In this document: positions 20,134-31,547 of the stretch, one piece after another | Numbering within the stretch: position 1 is the stretch's first letter | Layout: each line of letters starts with the position of its first letter | Origin: Prorocentrum cordatum | Lineage: Eukaryota; Sar; Dinophyceae; Prorocentrales; Prorocentraceae | Direction of reading: 5' to 3' | DNA length: 64,000 nucleotides | Assembly (NCBI GenBank): GCA_963575745.1 | Contig: CAUYUJ010012091.1 | Coordinates: forward strand, 219,004-283,003 | The notes under the pieces: generated by a model | The model's input: only the letters and a program-made list of their open reading frames with translations | The model's database searches: none | Told to the model about the DNA's origin: nothing | Made by a program: the position numbers and the translations under genes

Positions 20134-20874
20134 ATGGCTTCGGCGGCGGCGCGGCGGCAGATCTTCGCGATGGGCGAGCCGCTGCTGCGGCAGGCGCGCG
20201 GCGCCATAACTGTGCAGCTCTGGCGGAGGGCCGCGTGCATGGTGCATGCTTGCCTGCCCCGCCTCTCCGCCGACGAGGCGGCCGCCGCTCTCGCCCGCGG
20301 ACGGGCAGCAGTACCCGTGGAGGAGCTCGGGCGAACGGCCGACGACGACGCCGCGGCGGACGACGACGCGGCGGGGCCTGCTGGCACGGCGGCCGAGGAG
20401 GCCGCAGGCGCGGCGGTGGGCCCGCGGCGGCAGTTCGTCAGCGCATGCGGCCTGGCCGGGCCCGGCGATGGCCGGCACAGCCACGGGCGTCGCCGAGGTC
20501 GTGGCCGCGTTCGAGGCGCTGGCCTGCGCGGCGGGCGCGGCGGGCGCAGCGGCTGGTCCCAGAGCCGCGGGTGGCGTCGCCGGCCTGGCAGAGGAGCTCG
20601 ATTCCCCAGCCCTGGCTCAGGAGAGCCAGGGCCGGTGGCCGCGTCGGCTGGTGGGGTGGGCCTGGAGGCGAGCGCGGCGGCTGGCGGCGAGGTCCGGGGC
20701 GACGTTGCCGGCCTGGCGGGGGCGCTCGCGGGGCTAGCTGGAGCGGCTGCCGGCGCGGAGCCCGGCCTGGGCGCTGCAGGCGAGGCCCCCGCCGGGCGCT
20801 CGCGGTGTCGGTTCGCGGCCTTGCGGCTCGTCTACGGACGCGGCCCGCAGCGAGAGCCGTCGCGAGCGGGTTGA
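20134..20874 (+). CDS. Hypothetical Ala/Gly/Arg-rich ORF, doubtful
   Basis: Begins MASAAARRQIFAMGEPLLRQ. The first about 105 codons end mostly in G or C and look like dinoflagellate coding bias; an acidic 'DDDAAADDDAAG' stretch follows. After about 20450 this frame becomes Arg/Gly-rich, while the +1 neighbour frame reads an Ala-rich helix-like stretch ('GVAEVVAAFEALACAAGAAG'). This suggests a frameshift or an unrecognised intron. No SL relic, domain or signal peptide. It may be chance in GC-rich DNA. Confidence 0.25.
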   Translation: MASAAARRQIFAMGEPLLRQARGAITVQLWRRAACMVHACLPRLSADEAAAALARGRAAVPVEELGRTADDDAAADDDAAGPAGTAAEEAAGAAVGPRRQFVSACGLAGPGDGRHSHGRRRGRGRVRGAGLRGGRGGRSGWSQSRGWRRRPGRGARFPSPGSGEPGPVAASAGGVGLEASAAAGGEVRGDVAGLAGALAGLAGAAAGAEPGLGAAGEAPAGRSRCRFAALRLVYGRGPQREPSRAG

Positions 20875-22029
20875 CGGCGGTGCTGGGCCAGCACCCATGC
20901 TGGTTTCGCCAATGACGCCTGTTGACGCGACCGTTCTTCTTGGGGGAAAGACAAGACCGCTGAGGCAGAGGGCTTAAACGTGTCGTGCACCAACTTCTCG
21001 AGACTAGAAGAGCGCAGTGCGATTGCTCGACTTGCGACTGAGCGCAGGGCAGCGCACTACATGAGTACATACACTGCACCGAACAGGAAAGGTTGGGTTA
21101 GGAGGCGTCCATATTTACGAGGGTTTGGATTACGACGAGACCAAGCAATGAGCTAGACGACCGGAGCGTCAAGGCGCATACGTGTTGTTTCGTGCATGCG
21201 GTGATGCAGTAGCGCAGGCTAGTTCTCACATTGTCAGCGCTGGTGCTCTGCAGCGCACGCACTCCACCAAAATAGTACAGACCAGCGGGGAGCGCGATGT
21301 TATTTCGGAAAACCGGTCTGCATCTGATGGTGTCGTTTGGCATTACCTGTTGCCTCCAATCCAAGGCGCGCGGCACTGTCGAGCGTTACGTAAATTGTTT
21401 GGGCGAATGCCGATGGCCTCAGGAAGATGAAGTTGCGCAGCTGTTCGAACGTCGCCAACGCTTTCCAATGGCAGACGGAGATGGGGCCGTCGAGAATGCC
21501 GAGAGAGCAATCGAACCAGCTTCCATTCGAGCGAAGTGCCAGGCGCACAATGTTGCAAACATGTTCACGTATGTTTTTTCTTCCCTGGAGGAACTGGGTG
21601 TTGTTCATCATACATGTATTGATCAGCCTGCGCGGTCCGAGTTCTATGAATGGATTTAGGTCGCACTTCGCGCGGCCCATCGAGGACGATCTTACTTCCT
21701 TTCTGGCGAGGAGCCGCCATCCCAGAAGTTGACCTACATGGAGGAGTTGCTGCAAGCATTTCTACCGCCTACGTCGTACACCAGCAGGATCAAGCGAGCG
21801 ATTGCTATATCAATAGGCGACGGGGAGCTGTGGCGGGGCAAGGTGGTGCACTATTGCACTGGCTGGCTGCTGCACGGTCGGCGACCACCTGCGCCAACAA
21901 ACTGAAGAACCTATTCGTGCCCGTTCTCGCTGACACCGTGCCCCAGAATGGCCACGACATAGGCTTGTCCGATCTTGCGAGTCCCATCTTACACTAGTGG
22001 CCCTCGTTTTTTTGGGGGGCGTGGGCACC
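20875..22029. other. No confident gene; possible decayed ORF on the minus strand
   Basis: A 151-codon minus-strand ORF (21755-21300) and an overlapping one (21376-21098) have ordinary amino-acid composition, unlike the surrounding repeats. I cannot assign a family, and they lack a supported start. Confidence 0.3.
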
Positions 22030-22111
22030 TCCGAATACACGCACATACACACACCTACACACACCCACGCCAACACACACACACACACACACACACGCAC
22101 GCACGCCGTGC

Positions 22112-22156
<45 letters not shown>

Positions 22157-22158
22157 TG

Positions 22159-22189
<31 letters not shown>

Positions 22190-22630
22190 ACGCACACGCA
22201 CACGCACGAGCACACGCACACGCACACGCACACGCACACGCACACGCACACGCACACGCACACGCACACGCGCAGGCGCACGCGCACGCACGCACGCACG
22301 CACGCACCCGCACACACACACACACACACGCACACGCACACGCACACGCACACGCACACGCACACGCACACACGCACACACGCACACACGCACACGCACA
22401 CGCACACGCACACGCACACGCACACGCACACGCACACGCACACGCACACGCACACGCACACGCACACGCACACGCACACGCACACGCACACGCACGCACA
22501 CGCACACGCACACGCACACGCACACGCACACGCACACGCACACGCACACGCACACGCACACGCACACGCACACGCACACGCACACGCACACACACGCACG
22601 CGCACGCACACGCACACACACACACACCAC
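22030..22630. repeat. 0.6-kb alternating purine-pyrimidine tract (CA/CG)n
   Basis: Nearly uninterrupted CACACG, CACG and CA repeats, a strong candidate for Z-DNA. His/Thr and Val/Cys ORFs in all frames are artefacts. Confidence 0.95.
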
Positions 22631-23380
22631 ACATTCCCACACACGTATGCATCTGTTTCACCAGTATTTGTTCCTGGGCGCCCATTTTAAAAAGCCCGTG
22701 TCCGCCTGTAGGCTATGCTTCCCTCACTGTTACCTCCCGCGCTACAGTACCTCCCCATGCACCTAATCGAGTTGCTGTCCCATTTGTCCAGCAAGGACAA
22801 GGGTATCTGCGGTGGGGTCCGAGGACCTAGGTAAGATGAGCGGGGCGGGAGGTTGCAGCGCATACCCCTTTGTTCATGGCGCTGCTATCTCCCAGCTTTC
22901 GGCGCTTACACGGGACAGCCGATTGAGACTTCCAGAATTCCAGTGTTCTGGCTTCCGACCCTCTTCCTCCTCCCTCCTCCAGGTGGAAGCAGCAGCTGAA
23001 TTGTCCAAACCAGCCTTGGATGAACTATGCCAAGGCTTCTGCGGCGCAGTCTCACTAAGAGCAGAACGTTTCACCAATGTCACGCTTGATACTCCCACAG
23101 GACCCGGCATTGCGCGGCTCATCGGGGGCATGACGTCGACCATGATGTTGTGCCCGGTGTTGCCACCGCAAGCATGATGCTTGACGCGCTGGGGAACATC
23201 AGCCACAAAAGCGGCCACATAGACCCCAAATGAGGCATCCAAGCTGCCCAAGGGAGAAGTTGAAGACGGCCGACAAGGGGCGCAGCAGCTGCCGCAGTCC
23301 CCGCCGGCGGGGCTGGCCGCTCCACCAGTTTCGGGCGCGGCCCGTCCCCCTTAGCGGCCCTCGCCCCTCTCGGCCCGAAC
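22631..23380. other. No gene recognised
   Basis: Non-repetitive moderate-GC sequence. Short ORFs without domains. Confidence 0.4.
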
Positions 23381-23553
23381 GGAAGGGGGGGATAGGGAAA
23401 GGGAGGCTACGAAATCTGCTGCATGCAGCTGGTTTCGGCCCCGCCGCCGTGTCCATTTCTCGATACATGGGCGCTTCCCGGCGCCAGGAGGCGCCGGGAA
23501 AATCAGCTACGCAAGCTGGTTCTCAAACCCCCCCTTTGCGATCCCCCCCTTTC
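23381..23553. mobile_element. MITE-like element, family M2 (copy 1)
   Basis: Similar, in the same orientation, to 50921-51090. The inverted ends are 'AAGGGGGGGATAGGGAAAGG' and the reverse complement of 'CCTTTGCGATCCCCCCCTTT'. Both copies contain 'CAGCTGGTTTCGGCCCCGCC' and a central palindrome, imperfect here at 23470-23493. Confidence 0.7.
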
Positions 23554-24180
23554 GCCCGGGCGGACCCTCCGCCCTCCTGCGGCCGCCCTCCTTGTCATCT
23601 GCCCCTTTTCCTGCAGTGTGGCACGCTTCGCTCAACGGTGTCCCCGTTCATGTAGCTTTTGCGCCGGCGCAGTTACTCTGCCTGGCCGCCGACGCAGAAA
23701 GTCTCTCCTATGATTGAATATCACAGGTGCTTCGGCGGAGGCTAAGCGGACCAGTGGCCTCCATATCCGCGCTCATGATGTGGGCGACAGGACCCCAAAG
23801 AGGGAACATTTGGAGAAGTTTGGAGTGAAGGTTGGCCATGGGTGTGCGAGCGACGGGACCCGGTAGTTGAACTTCTGCGTGAAACACCTCGGACGTGCTG
23901 GGGTTGCACTAGGAGGGCTATTTGGGGAAGAGACGACACGGATGCAGCGATGCCTTCGGAAGACAGCGTTCGGCGCAGCAGCTTGCCTCTCTAGGAGCTA
24001 CAAGCCTTGGGCAGCAGCTGCTCGCAATGTTGTGGCACTCGCGGCCGCCCGTAACCCCAGGCTCGGTTCAGTGTTCTGGCGATCGCTGTTGGCATTCAGC
24101 GGCAAGGAAAAGTTCGGACTGTCGAAGCGCACGAGGCTCGCCTTCCTCCGACACATCGCGCGCGACACCCTCTTCGTATC
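23554..24180. other. No gene recognised
   Basis: Mixed-composition sequence with no repeat or domain. Confidence 0.4.
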
Positions 24181-24460
24181 TATCCTCACTTCGTCCTCGT
24201 CCTTATCTCCCTCATCCTCTGTCTCCTCGCCTTTCTCGCCCTCCTCTTCCTTTTCCTCCTCACCCTCCTGATCCTCCTCCTCCGCCTCCTCCTCCTCTTT
24301 CTTCCCCTCCTCCTCTTTTTCTCCTCCTCATCTTCCTCCTCCTCCCTCGCCTCCCCTTCAACCTCCTCATCGATATTCCCCTTCTCCTTCTCTTCCTCGT
24401 CCTCCCTCCCTCCTTCCCTCCCTCTTCCTCGACCTCCTGCTCTTCATCCTCCTCGATGCG
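24181..24460. repeat. Imperfect (TCC)n tract
   Basis: Pyrimidine-only run with TCCTCC and TTCC variants. Confidence 0.85.
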
Positions 24461-24619
24461 CGGGCCCCTTCCGATTGGGTGCCAGGGGGGCTGGTCGCTG
24501 ACGCTGGCGGGCCTGCACGTCGTCTGCTTCGTCGTCGTCTCGAGCCTCGAGGATCGATCTTCGGGACATGTTCCTCGGCTTCGGGCTCCCATGGCCGTTT
24601 TTGCCCTGAGCCGTTTTTG

Positions 24620-25470
24620 ATTATCTCGGCGGCCCGTGGCGGCCTCTAGGGGCCGGAACTCCTTACAACTTGGCCGTCGAAGCTGTTTTGGTGATTCTTC
24701 TCGCTTCGCGGGGTGCACGTCCGGAGCACATGCTGTCCAGTCGTTGTGGGGCTTGATGGGAGCCTCTTGGGGCATCTTGGAAGCCTCTTGAGAGCGTATT
24801 GGGGCATCCTGGGGGCTTGTTTGGGGCCTCTCGCGGCTTTTTGGGGCGTCTTGGGCCAAGATTCCAATCGATGTGTACAGTGCGCAGGCGGAGATTACGT
24901 GCAGCCCAGTCGTTGCGGGGAGTCCTGGGCGCCTGTGGGGGGGGCCTTTGGGAGGCTTCCTCAGGGCCTCGCCGGGGTTTCTTGGAATCCTCTTGGGTCT
25001 TTCGGCCCCTTTGGCGCGTCTTGGTCCGTTTTGGGGCTCTCTTGGGCCGCGCGGTCCCTTCAGAGGCAGAAGGCAACGCCAAGTTCAAGCTCCGATGAGC
25101 ATAGCAACAACGTGCCATTCTTATACAATTCCGCGGGCCTTTTGGTGGTATCTTAGGACCTCCTGGGAGCCTCGTGCGGGCCTCTTGGAAGCCTCGTGGG
25201 GGCCGGCTGATGGGCTTCCTGAGGGCCTCTTGGGAGCCGCTTGGGGCGTCTTGTGCCGTCTTGGGGCGCGTTTGCGCCATTTCGCCTTATTGGGAGGCCG
25301 TCCAGCGGGCCTCTCGCGGCCGCCGTGGGGCCATCTTGGGCCCCTCTTTCGGGGCCACTTGGACCTTCTTTGGGGCCCCTTTTGGCCGTCTTGGGCCGTC
25401 ATGAGGCCCTCTACGGGTTTCTTGGGCCGTCTTGGGACCATCTTGGAGGCTATCGTGTAAGACGTCTTAT
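24620..25470. repeat. Low-complexity 'CTTGGGGCC' family
   Basis: Same family as 18830-19345. The long minus-strand Pro/Arg/Lys-rich ORF is its translation. Confidence 0.7.
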
Positions 25471-25855
25471 GCAACAGATGAGCATTTTGCCAGAGACATT
25501 CTCGCGCAACGGGGATGTCTCGGGCGAAATCTGAGACATCTTCTCCAGCTCGCGATATGTGGGGTCGTATAGTGTTCCGCCCGAGACATGCTCGGATAAT
25601 GGGGATGTTGAGATCGCTGGCTGAATTTTCGGAACTTCAAATATTGTAGTTTCGCCTGCGACATCTTTGGAAACACGGGATGCGCCAAGAGCTGGTTTGA
25701 GACCCAAGATGGCCTAATGAGCGAAGGTGTTGAAAACAACGCATGGTTCGTACCACTTATGTTTAAACGTAAGCGTTTCGCTCGAGACAGCCCCCTAAAA
25801 ATACCTTCGGAGGGGTCCTCGAATTCATCAGATCATGATGGGGATGTCGACGTAG
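25471..25855. repeat. Dispersed repeat related to 12.12 kb
   Basis: 25546-25705 resembles 12118-12285. It carries the 'GAGACAT.CTCG' phrase several times. Confidence 0.6.
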
Positions 25856-26135
25856 GTCAGGGTCTGTAGGTTTAGGGTCTGTAGGATTGGGGAATGTAGG
25901 TTTAGTGGGGTCTGTAGGGTTGGGTTTGTAGGGTTAGGGTATGTAGGGTGGGGGTTTGTAGGGTTAGGGTATGTAGGGTTAGGGTCTGTAGGGTTAGAGT
26001 GTTCAGGGTTAGGGTCTGTACGGTCAGAGCCTGCAGCGTTAGGGTCTGTGGGATTAGTAAGGTCTGTAGGGTTAGAGTCTTTATGGTCAGGGTCTCTAGG
26101 GTTTATATGGTCTGTAGGGTTAGGGTCAAGAGGGT
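25856..26135 (+). repeat. Telomere-like 15-bp minisatellite (array 1)
   Basis: Variants of GGGTTAGGGTCTGTA repeated about 18 times, in the G-rich orientation. The unit contains GGGTTAGGG but has a fixed CTGTA/ATGTA insert, so it is not a plain telomere repeat. Confidence 0.85.
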
Positions 26136-26224
26136 GGAACGAACGCGTTCTGTGGGCGCTTGGGGGGGGGGTGTCGGAACCGGACCCCACTCCTGGATTG
26201 AAGGGGGGATAAGGTGCTAGAAGT

Positions 26225-26845
26225 TATTCGGAAGGTTTCCTAGATATTCCTTACTGGGACTCCTTGGAGGCTCATTGGGGGCTTCTTAGAGGCTCTTTAA
26301 AGGCTCCTTAGAGGTTGCCTTAGAGGCATCTTAAGGTTCCTTGGAGGCTGCTTGGAGGCTCCGTGGAGGCTCCTAAGAGGCTCCGTAGAGGTTTCCTTCG
26401 ATGTTTCTTTCGAGGCTCCTTCGAGGCTTCTTTGAGGCTCCCTAGAGGTTTCCTTTGGTTCCTTCGAGGTTTCCGTCGAGGCTCTTTAGAGTTTTCCTTC
26501 GAGGCTTCCGTTGAGGCTCCTTAGAGGCTTCCTTAGAGGTTTCCTTAGAGGCTCCCCTTGAGGTTTCCTTCGAGGCTCCTTAGAGGCTTCCTGAGAGGTT
26601 CCTTCGAGGCTGCCTTACAATTTTCCTTGGAGGCTCCTCAGAGGTTTCCTTAGAGGTTTCCTTAGAGGCTCCCCTTGAGGTTTCCTTCGAGGTTTCCTTA
26701 GAGGCTTCCTGAGAGGTTCCTTCGAGGCTGCCTTGCAGGTTTCCTTGGAGGCTCCTCAGAGGTTTCCTTAGAGGTTTCCTTAGGGGCTCCTTAGAGGTTG
26801 CCTCAGAGGCTCCTTAGAGGTTTCCTTAGAGGTTTCCTGCTTGAT
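26225..26845. repeat. Short-period repeat 'GAGGCTCCTTAGAGGTTTCCTT'-type
   Basis: About 620 bp of alternating GAGGCTCCTT, GAGGTTTCCTT and GAGGCTTCCTT words of 11-13 bp. Confidence 0.85.
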
Positions 26846-27415
26846 ATCTGAAGGATGCATGCGGGAGTCTTTACTCCGAAGGATTCCTGCGAATTCTCTC
26901 GGTATCTTTCGGATTCCTGAGGGTTCCCAAGGATTCCCGAGGAGTCTCGAGTCGCCCCGCCTTACGCCGCCGCCGCCTAGTCGTTCGGCCCCCGCTGCCT
27001 TTCCCGTGGGCGCGGGGTCCCCGGGGCCCCCGAGGGCGACGCTTCCAATGGAAACGCCTCGTGCCCTCGGTGGTTCGGGGGACCCCCGAACCCGCCCGAA
27101 CCCGCGGGGAGGGAGAGCGCGGCCGAACGAGTCGCCCTGCCTTCCGCCGCCGCCGCCGAGTCGTTCGGTCTCCGCTTCCTGTCTTGAGGGCGCGGGATCC
27201 CCAAATTTCGGGGGCGACACTTCCCATTGACGCCGTTCGTGCCTTCGGAGGGTTGTGGGGCCCCCCAACCCATGGGGAGGGAAAGCGTTCGCCAGGGCGG
27301 TCCCGCGTATCGGAATTTACCAGCCCCAGCGGGCGCACCCCGTCGGTTCCAGGACCAGTCACCGCTGAACGGCGCGCTGGTTCCAGGGTCGGGGGGTTGC
27401 GCCCGCTCTCGATCA
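26846..27415. repeat. Two tandem copies of a 178-bp unit, then unique sequence
   Basis: 'CGAGTCGCCCCGCCTTACGC' at about 26950 matches 'CGAGTCGCCCTGCCTTCCGC' at about 27128. Similarity continues for about 130 bp. Confidence 0.6.
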
Positions 27416-27710
27416 TGTGCTCGGGCGCGCGGAGAAGGGGGGAGGAGGAGGCGGAGGAGGTGATGAGGAGGAGGAAGAAGAGGTGGGGGAGGGAGAGTAC
27501 GAGGAGGAGGACGCGGAAAAGCAGACGGAGAGGAGGCAAACGAGGAGGAGGAGGAGGAGGAATAGTGGAGAAGCAGGAGGAAGAGGTGGAAGGGGAGGAG
27601 GAGGAGGAGGAGCAGGAGGAATACGAGGAATGCGGCACGAGGGAGAGGAGGATGAGGAGGGGGAAGAAGAGGAGGAGGGGGAGGAGAAGGAGGAGGGAAG
27701 AGGCATGACA
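27416..27710. repeat. Imperfect (GGA)n tract
   Basis: Purine-only GGAGGAGG run. Glu/Gly/Arg ORFs are artefacts. Confidence 0.85.
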
Positions 27711-28116
27711 TGAGGAGGGACAACACGGCCGATGGCAACGAGGATAGTAAGTAGGTTTTTCGAGATGCGTTGTTGTGGGCACGTGTTGTGATTTTATGTT
27801 GTTGCGTTGGATGCTTGCTGTTGTCTTGAGGTGAAAGGTGTTGTTGTGAATTACTGCTGCTAAACAGCACAGCTCCCAGATCACAGACACTAAACTGGTA
27901 CCAACTCCAATCGGGGCACCCATGTTGACTCCCGGAATGAATGTGCACCCTTCAGACGTTCATTTGATGTCTGGATGACTTTAAAATGCCAGACGAAGGT
28001 CATCCTATTGTAGGCCCGACCTGGCGGGTTGTAATTGGTACCGGTTGTTTTTTGTTGGCGTCGGTTGTAATATGTCCCACTCGGTTTGGGTCGGTACTAC
28101 ATGCGTTTTGAATTCC
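27711..28116. other. No gene recognised
   Basis: Unique sequence between the (GGA)n and (GGT)n tracts. Confidence 0.4.
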
Positions 28117-29262
28117 CCCCTCCAGTGGTGGTGTGGTGGTTGGTGGTGTTGGTGGTGGTTGTTGTTGGTGGTGGTCGGTTGTGGTGGTGGTGGAGGTGGT
28201 GTTGTGGTTTTTGGCGGTGGTGGTGGTGGTAGTTGTGGTTGTGGTGGCTTGAGGTGGTGGTGGTGGCTGTGGTGGTGATTGTGTTTGTCGTGGTGGTTCT
28301 GGTGTTCTGGTGGTGGTAGTGGTTGTGGTGGAGGCGGGTTGTGGTGATGGTGGCGGTGGTGTTGGTGGTGGTGGTGTTGGTGGTGTGGTGGTTTGTTGTG
28401 GTGTTGGTGGTGTGGTGGTTTGTTCTGGTGGCGGTGGTTGTGGTGGTGGTGGGTGGTAGTGGGGGTGGTGGTTTGGTTGTGGTGGTGGTCGTGGGTTGTG
28501 GTGGTGGTGCTGGTGCTGGTGCTTGTGGTGGTTGTGGTGTGGTGGTTTGAGATGAGGGTGGTGGTGGTGGTTGGTTATGGTGGTGGTGGTGGCGCTGGTG
28601 GTGGTTGTGGTGTGGTAGTTTGTGGTGGTGGTGGTGGTAGCTTGTGGTGGTGGTGGAGGTAATGATTGTGGTGTGATGTGGTGTGATGTGTTGTGGTGGT
28701 GGTGGTTGTGTTGTGGTTTGTGGTGGTGGTCGTGGTTTGGTGGTGTGTGGTGGTGGTGGTGGTGGTGGTGGTGGTGGTGGTGGTGGTGGTGGGTTGTTGT
28801 GTTGGTAGTGGCGGTGTTGGTTGTGCGGTGGTGGTGGTGGAGAGGTGGATTGTGATGGTGATGGTGATAGTGGTGCTGGTGGTGGTGGTGGTGGTGGTGT
28901 GCTGGTGTGCTTGTGGTTTGGTGGTTGTTGGTGGTGGTGGTTGTGTGGTGGTTTGTGGTGGTGGCGGGTTGTGGTGGTGATGGTGGTGGTAATGGTGGTG
29001 GCGGTTGTGTGGTGGTTTGTGGTGGTGGTGGGTTTTGGTGGTGATGGTGGTGGGCTGTGGTGTTGGTGGTGCTGGTGGTGGTGGTGATGCTGGTGGTGGT
29101 GGATGTGGTGTGTAGTGGTTGTTGTGGTGGCGGTGCTGGTTGTGATGGTGGTGTGGTGGTTTGTGATGGTTTGTGGTGGTGGTGGTGGTGGGTTGTGGTG
29201 GTGGTGGTGGCGGTGGTGGTGGCGGAGGTGGTGTGGTGGTTTGTAGTGGTGGTGGTGTGGCC
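28117..29262. repeat. 1.15-kb (GGT)n/(GTT)n tract, almost C-free on the plus strand
   Basis: GGTGGTGGT runs with GTTG and TGTG interruptions. Extreme G/T strand asymmetry and many adjacent GG pairs. Confidence 0.9.
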
Positions 29263-29754
29263 TTCGGGTCTTCCCGCACCGTGCTTTGGCTTTGCGTCAG
29301 ACTTCTAGTGGATGCCTCTTGGGCTCTCGTCAGAGGGGTCTGGGGGGCGTCTGAAGAGCATTTGTGAAGCCTCCTGGGCGCCTCTTGAGCGCCGTTGACA
29401 CGTTCCTACGGGCCTCCCAGTGGCTTTTCGGGGGCGAGGGCTCGATATCGCGGCTTCTGTTTCCCATATACGGCCGCTTGGCCCTCTGTGGTCATCGTCC
29501 TTGCGTTCCCGCCGTCAGCGCTGCCGGCCGACGCCAGCGCCGGCGCAGGCGCTGGCGCCGGGGGGGAGAGGGGGTCGAACCCCCCCCCCCCGGGGGGGGG
29601 GTTCGGGGAAGGGGGGGGTTAAGGGGGAGGGAGGTCCCCCTGGTTCTGATCGACGACGCCGAATGTGTGGGGGGGGCAACCCCCTTCTCGAACCGCGCCG
29701 CCGAATGTTTCCAAGGCAAGTGCCTGTGAAACGCGCTCTCTCAGAGAGTGAGTG
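29263..29754. other. No gene; GC-rich with a G/C homopolymer hairpin near 29580-29625
   Basis: The C-run at about 29580 and G-runs at about 29591-29625 can pair. No other structure. Confidence 0.45.
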
Positions 29755-30195
29755 AGGGTCTGTAGGGTTAGGGTCCGTAGAGTGAAAGTTTTCAGTGCTG
29801 GGGGCTTGTAGGGTTAGGGTATGTAGGATTATGGTATGTAAGGTCAGATTTTTCAGCGTTCGGGTCTTTAGGGTCCGAGTTTCCAGGGTTAGGATCTGTG
29901 GGGTTAGTAGGGTCCGTGGGGTTCGGGTGTGTAGGGTTAGGTGTGTAGGGTTATTTTCTTTAGGGTTACTGTCTGTAGGGTTGGGGACTGTAGGGTCTGT
30001 CAGAAGGGTTAGGATATGTAGGGTTAGGGTCAGTAGTGTCTGTAGTGTCTGTAGTGTCAGTAGGTTTGAGTATGTGGGGCTAGTTGTGTCTGTAACGTTA
30101 GAGTTTGTAGGGTTAGGGTATGTAGGGTTCGGGTCTGTAGGGCTAGAGTCTGTAGGGTTAGGGTATTTAGGCTTAGCAGGGTCTGTAGGGCTAGT
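29755..30195 (+). repeat. Telomere-like 15-bp minisatellite (array 2)
   Basis: Same GGGTTAGGGTCTGTA family and orientation as 25856-26135, about 28 diverged units. Confidence 0.85.
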
Positions 30196-31389
30196 GTACT
30201 GGAAAGCGCAGGAAGGAAGAAATTGGAGGTGCACAGAGGAGAGAGAGGACATTTACGCAGAAGCATGTTTGCGAACGTTCTTGGAGCGTGTGTGTCCTTG
30301 AGTATCCGCTGTGAACGTTCGGAGAGCTCGCGTACAGTACATTTGATCGTGACGATGCTGTACGTTTTTGTGCAACCCGTTTCTTTTTGTGTTTCTCGTT
30401 CATGTCATGTAAGGTTTTCGGGATGTGCTCCTGAACTACCATGGGGCCCACATAGTTCGAGGGTCGAGGATCGACGATGCCAGCGCGGCACGGTGCGCAC
30501 GAGACGTCCGCGGACCGACTGCGCGATATCGCGAAGACGAGCCGCGCGGCTCCCGCGCGGCCAGGCGCCCCAGCGCCCCCGCCTGAGCAGCCGCAGCCGC
30601 CGTAGGCCTGGGCGGGGGCGCCGGCCGGCCGCCGCGGCCGCGATCCGACGACGACGACGACGATTTTCTCCTCCTCCTTCTCCACCTCCTCCTCCACTTC
30701 CTCCTCCTCCTCCTCTTCCTCCTCCTCCTTCTAAGGCTAAGACGAGGCCAGGACGAGGATAAGATCGGGTGAGGGTAGCTCGACGAACTCTGAGATCTGG
30801 CGGCTCTGGATGATGTCTCGGGCGCCGCGGCCTTCCCAGAGCTTTCCAGGGCACTATGAGAGCGTCCTGGAACGCTCTGGAAAGGAGACGGGGACGGCGA
30901 CCCTGAGATCTTGGTGATTCAATTTTTTCGAGCCAGGCGTTTTCGCATACTTTCGGGCCCCGGGGCCCTCACTGATCGATCCGTCTGGAAAAAACGGCTG
31001 GGGCTCCGGGCGCGATTTTTCACGCTGTTGCAATTCTTTCGCCACGTCGGGTCTTAGGGTTTGGGCGGCGGCGGGAGGAGAGGCGGGGACGGCGACAGCG
31101 ACGGCTCTGGCGCAGGCACCGGCGCCTGCGCTGGCGCTGGCAATGGCGCCCGCGATGGCGCCAGAGGCGGCTGCTACATCTGCGACGGCGGCGGTGACGG
31201 CGGCAGCGGCGGCGACGGCGGCGCGAACGTTAACGGCGGCAAAGGGGCGAAAGGGCCCTTGGCTGACCACTCCACATCGTCCCAGAGGGGGAGTCGTGCG
31301 GCCGCGCTGGGGAGCTGGGGAGGGATCGATGTCCAGGGTCATCCTTTTCCGTCAGCATTTGAGTTGGACCGTGGCGTGACATAGTTTGA
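30196..31389. other. No gene; dispersed fragment and GC-rich triplet runs
   Basis: 30310-30420 resembles 11820-12090. 30660-30735 is (CTC)n-like. 31060-31240 is GGC-rich triplet DNA. Confidence 0.5.
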
Positions 31390-31547
31390 ACAACTTCTTC
31401 GGAAGTCCGCGCAGGTTTCTTGGATTGGCGTTGCGTCTTCGTCGCCGTCCCTGTGGGGCAGCAGAGCAGTACCAGGAGAAGTTTGAGCAGCTAATGGTAG
31501 ATATTTGACCATCTGACATAGAACGAGTTCAATCAAAAACAATTGCT

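Noticed and set aside
21810-22830. His/Thr- and Val/Cys-rich ORFs on both strands
   Set aside because: Translations of the CA/CG tract.
25828-26190. 'DPNPTDPNPT' minus-strand ORF resembling a structural repeat protein
   Set aside because: Direct translation of the 15-bp telomere-like repeat.
25856-30195. A chromosome end at the telomere-like arrays
   Set aside because: Sequence continues on both sides, and the unit is a 15-mer variant rather than a pure telomere repeat.
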